The notes under the pieces: model-generated
Database searches by the model: none
What the model was told of the DNA's origin: nothing
Seen by the model: only the letters and a program-made list of their open reading frames with translations
Source: an uncultured Bacteroidota bacterium
Lineage (GTDB): Bacteria; Bacteroidota; Bacteroidia; Chitinophagales; Chitinophagaceae
DNA: 6,757 nt
Reading direction: 5' to 3'
Assembly: GCA_946479535.1 (NCBI GenBank)
Contig: CAMLGP010000151.1
Span: forward strand, 1 to 6,757
Part shown: positions 1-6,313 of the stretch, in pieces
Layout: each line of letters starts with the position of its first letter
Position numbering within the stretch: position 1 is the first letter of the stretch
Program-made: the position numbers and the translations under genes

Positions 1-916
1 CCAGTTATTGCATACGGAATATGGTCATTACCCGGGGGAGCAGGTTAATAAATTCATCAGCCAGAAGAACCTTGATTTCCAGGTGGCCCTGGTAGCTTCT
101 CATGGACACACGGTATTTCATTTGCCTGCAAAGAAAATGACCGCGCAAATTGGTGATGGAGCCGCCATAGCTGCGGAGACCCGGTTACCTGTTGTATCTG
201 ATCTGCGGGCCCTGGATGTTGCCTTTGGCGGACAGGGTGCACCCATTGTACCTATTGGCGAAAAGCTGATTTTTTCCTAGTATGAATATTTCCTTAACCT
301 GGGTGGCATTGCCAACTTATCAGCTGCTGCTGAGGGAGGTTATATTGCATTTGATGTTTGTCCAACCAACCGGGTACTGAATATGCTGGCCAATGATGCA
401 GTGAAGGAATATGACGATGAAGGAAGGATAGCAGCTTCAGGAAAAATTGATACCACCTTATTAACGGAGTTGAATGTGCTGGAATATTACAAGCTGGAAT
501 ATCCAAAATCATTAGCCAATGATTTTGGAACGGAAATTATTTATCCCATGATCAAGAATGCGGGTATCCGCACAGACAATGCACTTAGAACTTATACTGA
601 ACATATTGTTATCCAGATAAAAAATGCCCTCAGCAATCTCAATCACCTCAAACAGAAAAAAACTGTTTCCCGAATGCTGGTAACAGGTGGCGGCGCTTTC
701 AATACCTTCCTGATAGAAAGATTGAAAGATCAGTTGAAATCCCTGAATATTGAAGTGGTGGTGCCAGATGAAAGGATCGTAAAGTACAAAGAGGCCCTCA
801 TAATGGCCCTGATGGGTGTATTAAGATGGCGGGAAAAGACGAATGTATTTTCATCTGTTACAGGTGCAGAAAGGGATAGTGTAGGCGGAGCCATATGGAT
901 GGGGCAAGAGGAATGA
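1..916 (+). pseudogene. anmK: Anhydro-N-acetylmuramic acid kinase, 5' end off window, interrupted by an in-frame TAG
   Basis: AnmK uses ATP and water to open and phosphorylate 1,6-anhydro-MurNAc to MurNAc-6-phosphate in cytosolic peptidoglycan recycling. The frame is open from base 2 and ends at TGA 914-916, giving 303 visible residues plus one stop. Family enzymes are roughly 350-390 residues, so the N-terminus with the phosphate-binding MSGTS-type motif lies to the left. Visible motifs in order are SHGHTVFHLP, QIGDGAAIA, DLRALDVAFGGQGAP (its second Asp, codon 215-217, matches the catalytic base known in the family), then after the stop FLNLGGIAN, FDVCPTNRVLN, LVTGGGAFN and a C-terminal DSVGGAIWMG. 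TAG at 278-280 falls between GGQGAP and NLGGIAN. The next in-frame start is ATG 383, downstream of both the NLGGIAN and FDVCPTN motifs, so a restart product should be inactive. There is no frameshift and no other decay. The product is certain; whether this is a true pseudogene or a base-call error is open. Confidence 0.8.
278..280 (+). other. In-frame amber codon inside anmK
   Basis: TAG follows the codons for GEKLIFS and precedes those for YEYFLNLGGIAN, all in one frame. It is one substitution away from CAG (Gln) or GAG (Glu), either of which would restore a continuous AnmK. Flanking codons match the family on both sides, so this is a point nonsense change rather than an indel or a gene boundary. 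No other start signal of a separate gene is visible in the next 100 bases in this frame. Confidence 0.9.
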
Positions 917-1015
917 GTTTGATAATCAAAGCCCAACGCATGACAGGTAACATTGGCTTGTAAAATAGCAGTCCAGACACTAACTTTCAGATTTAAACCA
1001 CCTGATTTTGTGAAT

Positions 1016-1039
1016 AGTATGAATGCATTGCATCATACT
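1016..1039. promoter_or_regulatory. Inverted repeat before the adhesin gene (possible operator or 5'UTR hairpin)
   Basis: The arms AGTATGA (1016-1022) and TCATACT (1033-1039) are exact reverse complements separated by 10 bases. The spacer itself contains TGCA twice around one T, so the whole 24-bp element is close to palindromic. It ends 21 bases before the ATG at 1061. A dimeric regulator site or a small mRNA hairpin are both possible. An element resembling the Bacteroidota -7 box (TGATTTTG at 1003-1010, against TAnnTTTG) lies just upstream, but no convincing -33 TTTG stands at the proper spacing, so no promoter is called. The repeat is seen; the function is a guess. Confidence 0.35.
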
Positions 1040-1060
1040 GCTAACCGCCAAGCCTGACTG

Positions 1061-1123
1061 ATGAAATTCACACCGCCATTGACTGCTTTCCTTCTTGCAA
1101 TGCTGTCCTTTTCAGCACAGGCG
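1061..1123 (+). other. Sec signal peptide coding segment of the adhesin
   Basis: Residues 1-21 start MKF, run through a hydrophobic core (LTAFLLAMLSFS) and end in AQA before Gln22, a standard signal peptidase I site. No Cys follows the cleavage site, so the protein is not predicted to be a lipoprotein. This supports both the chosen start and export to the periplasm ahead of T9SS. Confidence 0.88.
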
Positions 1124-4100
1124 CAGACGATCAGGGCTGATTTCACAGTAGACAAATCAGGAGGATGTTCTCCACTAAGCGTAGCCTTTACCAATATTTC
1201 ATCTGGCACTTCACCCAATGCCACTTACCAATGGGACCTCGGTAATGGGAATACCTCTACTTTAAAGAATGCCGGGGCTGTTTATTATGAGGAAAAAGAT
1301 TACATCGTTACGCTGACCGTAAAAGACGGATCACAAACTTCAACGCTCACGCGAACAATCACAGTTTATAAAAGGCCTGTTGTTGATTTTAATTTTTCTC
1401 CCAATAATGGGTGTATGCCATTGATGGTAACGTTTAACGGAAGTTCATTACCGGGGGATGGAGGAATAGCTACTTACAATTGGGATTTTGGAGATGGTAC
1501 CACACAATCAGCGTACGGTCCTTCAATCAGTCATCCTTATGTTTTTAAGCAGACTGCATCTGTTAGTCTCACTGCAGTATCCAATAACGGATGTGCGGGT
1601 TCCGTTACAAAGAATAATATTATCACTGTAAAAGATCCGCTACTTGCAGGGTTCAATGCAGATCAGACAATACTATGTAATGCTCCGGGTACAGTTACAT
1701 TCACCAATACAAGTACTGGACCGGGAACACTGACTTATCTGTGGGATTTTGGTGAGGGGGGAAGTTCAACAGCAAAAGATCCGGTGTATACCTATACCAG
1801 CAAAGGTATTTATACAGTAAAAATGACTGTTACCAGTTCAGAAGGATGTACCCAGGTAAGTACACGGACCAATTACATCAATATCGCCGATTTTAAAACA
1901 GATTTTACCCTTCCTTCCGGGGTTATCTGTACCAATAATAATGTCAGCTTTAATAACCTCAGCAGTCCGGTACCCACGCAGAGCGTCTGGACAATTGACA
2001 ATGGATCTCCTTATACCACTTATAATAATGTTCCCTTCACTTATTATGCACAGCAGCAGGATGCGGGATTGCATACGCTCACACTAACCAATAATTTCGG
2101 ACCCTGTTCACAGACTACAACAAAACAGTTTGAGATAAAGAAAAGTATTCCGCTCAATGGATTTATAGCGGAAGTGGTTGACCCCTGTTTTTCAAGTGGG
2201 GTGCAGGTGCATTTTAAGGATACAACCGCTGGTTCTACTGAATGGTACTGGGAATATTACCATGCAGGGAACCAGACCTGGTGGAATGATCAACAGGAAC
2301 ATACATTTGCGTATCCCCAGGATGGCGTTTATACAGTTTTACTGCGCGTGAAGAATGCAGATGGATGTTCATCCAGTTATTCAAAATACGTTTCGGTTAG
2401 CAGGCCATTGGTAGGTGTGTGGCTGGATGCGCCCTTTATAACTGAAGCTTGCGGTTCATTAACGGCAAAGTTTTATGCCCGGTCAACCGAAACTATTACC
2501 AGTTATTCCTGGAATTTCGGGGACGGGGGTACCTCTACGGAAGCGAACCCGGAACATTTATTTGATCATCCCGGTGTGTATGTAATTCAGCTTACCTATG
2601 TTACACAAAATGGCTGCCGGGGTACTGTTTCCTATAGTAATATCAGGGTACGTGAAAAGCCAACCGCCAATTTTAATGTACAGTCGGTAGTCTGCGGCAA
2701 TACGCCTGTTGCATTCATAAATACTTCTACCGGCTATGCGCAATCCTATCTGTGGGATTTTGGTGATAATACCGGACCAATAGTACCCAATCCCATTCAC
2801 CAGTATTACCAGGCGGGAGATTTTACGGTGCGGCTCATTGCTTATAATGGTATGTGTAATGATACCATTATAAAAATTGCGGTGATAAAAGTATCTCCAC
2901 CCTTTGCAAAGATCATTGCAGCCACCAATACCTGCAATGGTAACCGGGGTGAGGTGAGTTTTACTGACGGTTCAACAATGGGCGATACGTGGAAATGGGA
3001 TTTTGGTGATGGCACTACTGATTCTTATACTGCAGCCAATCATCCCGCAACATTCAAACATGGTTATACCCAAACAGGAAAATATAATGTTGTACTCAGT
3101 GTGACTAACGGTTCGTGCACTGTAAAAGATTCAATAACTGTTTATGTATTATTGAAACAGCAGCCCATATTGACATTTGACAAGCGGGAATCCTGTGTGA
3201 ATACCAGTCTTCAATACCAGGTAACGGGACTTATAGCCAACCCACGTCCTCCCATATCCTTTGGTGGCAGTTATTATTTTACACGATGGGAGAATGAGGA
3301 TGGGTCCAGCTTTGCAGGAACGTATAATGTTCCCTCCGTCTGGACAACCAATGTGAGCGGTTCCATGAGTGCTTATGAAGTGAGGGATGGGCAGGTACGT
3401 GCTATTATTGGCTCCAATTACTTCAATTGCTATGATACCACTAATTACGTTCCGCTAAAAATAAAAGGAGTAAAGCCCGGCTTTGAAGTAGTTACCGATA
3501 ATGTCTGTTTTAAATCGCCGGTTGCAGTACGGGATACTTCCCAATCAGTTGCCGGTGATCCGATAGTATCCTGGCAATGGAATTTTGGCGATAATACAAC
3601 GCAAACGGTTCAGCACGGAGGATTGATGGAACATACTTATGCTAACCCGGGCTATTATTTTGTTACCCTGAAAGTAACGGATGCGGGAGGTTGTACATCC
3701 AATTCTTCTACCTATCATTATGTGCAGGTGGCGGGTCCTAAAGCGGCATTTTATCCCTCTGCTGGTACAACTGTTCAACTGAACACCACTGTTACATTTT
3801 ATAACAATAGCAATACGTATAACAGCTTTACTACAACCTGGAAATGGGATTTTGGAAATGGAGTAACCTCCAATGATTATACTCCTGTATATACCTATAC
3901 TGTTCCTGGGGAGTATAGCGTAAGGCTAATTGCAGAGAACCAGGCCACAGGTTGTAAAGACACCGCCTACCAGGCCATTACGGTAAAGAACTTCAATAGT
4001 GGGTTCACCCAAAATGCATCATTTGTGGGTGATTATGGAAAATGCGCACCCATGCTGGCACGTTTTACCAATACCTCATCCAATTATACCCGCGTGGTAT

Positions 4101-5497
4101 GGGATTTTGGCGATGGGTTCACACTGGAGAATCAGAATTACCCCAGTCATATCTATACTAATCCAGGCAAGTATATTGTTACGCTGTATGTGTATGGATA
4201 CAATGGACTTACCGGCACTTATAAAGACAGCCTGATCGTATCGCGGCCTGAAGGCTTCATTCATGCCAATGACCTGGATGGATGTATTGGACAATCCTTC
4301 ACACTGAATGCTCCCTTGCATGGAAATGTAACCAGCTATACCTGGGATTTTGGTAATGGCCAGGTCATTAATACAATTGACAGCTTTGCCACACACGTTT
4401 ATACAGCAGCAGGTACCTATACACCTGTGCTCCTGGTGAAGGATATTAACGGTTGCCAGGCCGCAATGAATTCTCCCAATAAGATCGTGATCAATCCTGC
4501 ACCCACTATTGCCTTAATTCCATTAGCTCCGCTGGTTTGTAAAACCACCCCTGTTCAATTGAATGCTACGGGTGCAGTCAGCTATGAATGGTCCCCGGCA
4601 ACCGGATTAAGCGCCACAAATATTCCGGACCCACTTGCATTTCCTGCCGCCAATACCATTTATACCGTGAAAGGAAAAGATGCCATTGGTTGCGTTGGGG
4701 AAGGATCAGTTACAGTAAATGTGGCTGCGCCTATTACTATGACGGCAGTTACTGCCGTCAATATCTGTAAAGGCAGCGGTGCTCAACTGCAGGCCAGTGG
4801 TGCAGATTCTTATTTATGGATCAATAATACGGCTGGTTTAAGTGGATTGCAATTACCCAATCCTGTTGCCAGGCCGGATATCAGTACGGCTTATACACTG
4901 GTAGGGTATGATAAATACAAATGCTACAGTGATACTGCCACTATCAACGTAACCGTAAGACCCAATCCTGCCGTAAATGCAGGGCCCGATAAAGAAACCA
5001 CTTTTGGTGCAGAAAATGTTTTGTCAATAACCACCAGTCCGGATGTGGTGCGTTATAACTGGACACCTGCAGAATTCCTGAGCTGTACATCCTGTGCAGC
5101 GCCCGTGAGCCGTCCCTATAAATCCATGGATTATATTGTTACAGTATCCAATGCCTACAATTGTACGGCAAAAGATACGGTGCATATTAATGCGATCTGT
5201 ACGGGTGTGAATATTTATATCCCCAATACGTTCAGTCCAAACAGTGATGGAAAGAATGAGGTGTTTGGCATTGGAGGTTCAGGTGTGCGGATAATTAGAT
5301 CATTCCGGATCTATAATCGCTGGGGAGAGATCATATTTGAAAAGAAGAATTTTTATCCCAATGATATTTCAGGCACCTGGAATGGAAAGAATAAAGGAGT
5401 TGATGCAGATACCGGTGTATACGTTTATATCGCAGAACTGGAATGTGAGGCCAGCCAGGTCTTTGAAAGAAAAGGAACTGTGCTACTGGTCAGGTGA
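1061..5497 (+). CDS. Exported multi-PKD-domain adhesin-like protein with T9SS type B sorting domain
   Basis: A 1478-residue protein of roughly 160 kDa. An in-frame TGA at 1055-1057 makes ATG 1061 the first possible ATG; no Shine-Dalgarno sequence is evident, which is usual in this phylum. Residues 1-21 are a signal peptide (Lys2, hydrophobic 7-18, cleavage after AQA21) with no lipobox Cys. About thirteen PKD-like modules of 80-105 residues follow (24-1145), most with a W-D/N-F-G-D/N-G turn: W58, 141, 228, 484, 565, 646, 840, 929, 1014, 1095. Modules four (W310) and five (W397) are degenerate, and module nine (699-802) lacks the motif. Three Ig-like modules follow (about 1147-1377), then the sorting domain. 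By family knowledge it crosses the inner membrane by Sec and the outer membrane by T9SS, ending on the surface or in the medium, where PKD arrays act as stalks or bind polysaccharide or protein. No enzymatic domain is visible. The ligand is unknown, and it is not identifiable as SprB. Confidence 0.93.
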   Translation: MKFTPPLTAFLLAMLSFSAQAQTIRADFTVDKSGGCSPLSVAFTNISSGTSPNATYQWDLGNGNTSTLKNAGAVYYEEKDYIVTLTVKDGSQTSTLTRTITVYKRPVVDFNFSPNNGCMPLMVTFNGSSLPGDGGIATYNWDFGDGTTQSAYGPSISHPYVFKQTASVSLTAVSNNGCAGSVTKNNIITVKDPLLAGFNADQTILCNAPGTVTFTNTSTGPGTLTYLWDFGEGGSSTAKDPVYTYTSKGIYTVKMTVTSSEGCTQVSTRTNYINIADFKTDFTLPSGVICTNNNVSFNNLSSPVPTQSVWTIDNGSPYTTYNNVPFTYYAQQQDAGLHTLTLTNNFGPCSQTTTKQFEIKKSIPLNGFIAEVVDPCFSSGVQVHFKDTTAGSTEWYWEYYHAGNQTWWNDQQEHTFAYPQDGVYTVLLRVKNADGCSSSYSKYVSVSRPLVGVWLDAPFITEACGSLTAKFYARSTETITSYSWNFGDGGTSTEANPEHLFDHPGVYVIQLTYVTQNGCRGTVSYSNIRVREKPTANFNVQSVVCGNTPVAFINTSTGYAQSYLWDFGDNTGPIVPNPIHQYYQAGDFTVRLIAYNGMCNDTIIKIAVIKVSPPFAKIIAATNTCNGNRGEVSFTDGSTMGDTWKWDFGDGTTDSYTAANHPATFKHGYTQTGKYNVVLSVTNGSCTVKDSITVYVLLKQQPILTFDKRESCVNTSLQYQVTGLIANPRPPISFGGSYYFTRWENEDGSSFAGTYNVPSVWTTNVSGSMSAYEVRDGQVRAIIGSNYFNCYDTTNYVPLKIKGVKPGFEVVTDNVCFKSPVAVRDTSQSVAGDPIVSWQWNFGDNTTQTVQHGGLMEHTYANPGYYFVTLKVTDAGGCTSNSSTYHYVQVAGPKAAFYPSAGTTVQLNTTVTFYNNSNTYNSFTTTWKWDFGNGVTSNDYTPVYTYTVPGEYSVRLIAENQATGCKDTAYQAITVKNFNSGFTQNASFVGDYGKCAPMLARFTNTSSNYTRVVWDFGDGFTLENQNYPSHIYTNPGKYIVTLYVYGYNGLTGTYKDSLIVSRPEGFIHANDLDGCIGQSFTLNAPLHGNVTSYTWDFGNGQVINTIDSFATHVYTAAGTYTPVLLVKDINGCQAAMNSPNKIVINPAPTIALIPLAPLVCKTTPVQLNATGAVSYEWSPATGLSATNIPDPLAFPAANTIYTVKGKDAIGCVGEGSVTVNVAAPITMTAVTAVNICKGSGAQLQASGADSYLWINNTAGLSGLQLPNPVARPDISTAYTLVGYDKYKCYSDTATINVTVRPNPAVNAGPDKETTFGAENVLSITTSPDVVRYNWTPAEFLSCTSCAAPVSRPYKSMDYIVTVSNAYNCTAKDTVHINAICTGVNIYIPNTFSPNSDGKNEVFGIGGSGVRIIRSFRIYNRWGEIIFEKKNFYPNDISGTWNGKNKGVDADTGVYVYIAELECEASQVFERKGTVLLVR
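1130..4495 (+). repeat. Protein-level tandem array of about thirteen PKD-like modules
   Basis: Approximate module limits in residues are 24-105, 107-191, 194-275, 278-360, 364-447, 451-531, 533-611, 613-697, 699-802, 804-891, 892-975, 977-1061 and 1063-1145. The typical module begins with a Cys and an F-x-N-x-S/T strand, has the WDFGDG turn near its middle, then an H-x-Y/F-x-x-x-G-x-Y-x-V-x-L hairpin, and closes with an N-G-C strand and a V-x-V edge strand. The modules are diverged in sequence. At the DNA level the only shared word noted is the 11-mer encoding WDFG, so this is an old array and not a recent expansion. Confidence 0.85.
4499..5191 (+). repeat. Three Ig-like modules before the sorting domain
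   Basis: Residues about 1147-1221, 1223-1300 and 1302-1377 share the pattern S/R-Y-x-W (W1177, W1253, W1334), followed by a short P-rich link (IPDPLAFP, LPNPVARP, AAPVSRP), then Y-T/I-V or Y-T-L, a Cys, and a final V-x-V or V-x-I strand. The third carries SCTSC at 1341-1345, a pattern familiar in the module just before type B sorting domains. They probably form a rigid spacer presenting the PKD array. Limits are by eye. Confidence 0.7.
5198..5494 (+). other. T9SS type B C-terminal sorting domain (gliding-motility-associated CTD)
   Basis: Residues 1380-1478 carry the whole family pattern: IYIPNTFSPNSDGKNEVF (1385-1402), FRIYNRWGEIIFE (1415-1427), TWNGKNKG (1439-1446), TGVYVYIAEL (1451-1460) and the terminal KGTVLLVR. 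This matches the CHU_C/type B domain, which directs passage through the outer-membrane T9SS translocon. The gene therefore implies that a T9SS is encoded elsewhere in this genome; none of its components is in the window. Two cysteines (1380, 1462) could form a disulfide within the domain. Confidence 0.93.
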
Positions 5498-5504
5498 TCC
5501 TTCC

Positions 5505-6245
5505 TTATAATCCCAATACGGCTTTCAGTTTGCCATAACCACCGCGGCTCACAGGAACTTTAATACCGGAACGCAGGATAGCTACATGGTTATCTTTTTC
5601 ATAAGGATCAATGCGGGTGATCTGTTGCACATTAACGATATAGGAGCGATGTGAGCGAACAAAATGCTGTTTGTCCAGCACTTCCTCAAAATGATTCATC
5701 GTTTTATTTTTTAGAAAATAGCCTTCCGCTGTGTGGATCTTTACATAATCATCTGCGGCTTCAAGATAGAACACATCCTGTACGGGGATGATCTTGATCT
5801 TGCTGCCATTCTTAACTACTATGCGCTGGCTTTGAGAAGGGGAGAGGGAAGCGGTTTCCAGCAATTCCTCCGTTTTCTTTTCAGTGGCAGCATTTTTCTG
5901 ATCTTTCCATTTGCTAACAGCTTTATCAAATCTTTCCTGGTTAAACGGTTTCAGGAGATAGTCAATGGCATGTGCTTCAAAAGCGCGGATGGCATATTCA
6001 TCAAATGCAGTAGTAAAGATCACGGCTGGCGGCTGGTCTACCAGTTCCAGCATTTCAAAACCGTTGATCTTTGGCATCTGGATATCCAGGAAGATCAGGT
6101 CAGGTTCATGCTGCTGGATTGCTTTTAATCCTTCAAAACCGTCATTACATTCCTGTATCAGCTCCATCTCTGTGTGTTTATTCAGGTATTCTTTAACGAT
6201 GGATCTTGCCAGGGGTTCGTCGTCTATTATGATTACTTTGCTCAT
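5505..6245 (-). CDS. LytTR-family response regulator
   Basis: A 246-residue, full-length cytoplasmic transcription regulator of the LytR/AlgR type. Residues 1-120 form a receiver domain with acidic pocket D8-D9, phospho-acceptor D54 in FLDIQMP, T78 in TTA and K99 in LLKPF. A polar linker at about 115-138 leads to a LytTR DNA-binding domain at about 140-245, with the characteristic FYLEAADDYVKIHT, FVRSHRSYIVN and VPVSRGGYGKLK segments. All key residues are present, so it should be phosphorylatable and bind DNA. The ATG at 6243-6245 begins the canonical MSKVIIIDDEP; no Shine-Dalgarno sequence is visible in the A/T-rich leader. It lies 66 bases after the sensor kinase gene on the same strand, which gives operon context and a likely cognate kinase. 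It converges on the adhesin gene with 7 bases between stops. Target genes cannot be told from the sequence. Confidence 0.95.
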   Translation of the reverse strand: MSKVIIIDDEPLARSIVKEYLNKHTEMELIQECNDGFEGLKAIQQHEPDLIFLDIQMPKINGFEMLELVDQPPAVIFTTAFDEYAIRAFEAHAIDYLLKPFNQERFDKAVSKWKDQKNAATEKKTEELLETASLSPSQSQRIVVKNGSKIKIIPVQDVFYLEAADDYVKIHTAEGYFLKNKTMNHFEEVLDKQHFVRSHRSYIVNVQQITRIDPYEKDNHVAILRSGIKVPVSRGGYGKLKAVLGL

Positions 6246-6260
6246 GATAAAAGTTATTTT

Positions 6261-6292
6261 GAAATCTTGAAATTGAGAAATTGGGAAATTGA
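6261..6292. repeat. 8-bp-period tandem repeat, four units
   Basis: On the + strand the units begin at 6261, 6269, 6277 and 6285. They read GAAATCTT, GAAATTGA, GAAATTGG and GAAATTGA, so three units share GAAATTG exactly and the first is degenerate. On the coding (-) strand the unit is NCAATTTC. The repeat fills about half of the 66-base gap between the sensor kinase stop and the regulator start, and sits 16-47 bases upstream of the regulator ATG. It may be a length-variable microsatellite, a spacing element for translation, or a protein-binding array; the sequence does not decide between these. Confidence 0.8.
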
Positions 6293-6313
6293 ATTTCTAA
6301 TTTACCCAATTTC
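6277..6313. repeat. 9-bp inverted repeat between kinase and regulator genes
   Basis: GAAATTGGG (6277-6285) and CCCAATTTC (6305-6313) are exact reverse complements with a 19-base spacer. A second, shorter pair (GAAATT 6285-6290 and AATTTC 6292-6297) lies partly inside. In the - strand transcript one arm starts within the kinase TGA codon (6312-6314) and the other belongs to the tandem repeat. The stem is A/U-rich with three G-C pairs at its inner end, and no U tract follows, so it is more likely an intercistronic hairpin than a strong terminator. Its effect is unknown. Confidence 0.6.

Noticed and set aside
278..280. TAG recoding (reassignment to Gln, pyrrolysine, or a suppressor)
   Set aside because: The 1478-codon adhesin and both signalling genes contain many Gln residues yet no in-frame TAG, which is not expected if TAG were generally read as Gln. 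Pyrrolysine use is not expected in this phylum or in AnmK. A point mutation or base-call error is simpler.
929..959. Possible terminator stem after anmK (AAGCCCAA with TTGGCTT)
   Set aside because: The arms pair only with a bulged C across a 16-base loop, and no T run follows, so it does not look like an intrinsic terminator.
1003..1010. Bacteroidota-type promoter -7 box TGATTTTG before the adhesin
   Set aside because: It differs from TAnnTTTG at one fixed base, and no TTTG -33 element lies 17-23 bases upstream; such near matches are frequent by chance in AT-rich spacers.
1838..4396. Open frames on the minus strand and in other frames within the adhesin gene
   Set aside because: They are short, have no recognisable motif, lie entirely opposite or within a strongly supported repeat-protein gene, and reflect its biased repetitive codons.
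5472..5506. AAGGAA / TTCCTT pair spanning the adhesin stop as a bidirectional terminator
   Set aside because: Only 6 bp with a 23-base loop and no T tract; not stable enough to call.
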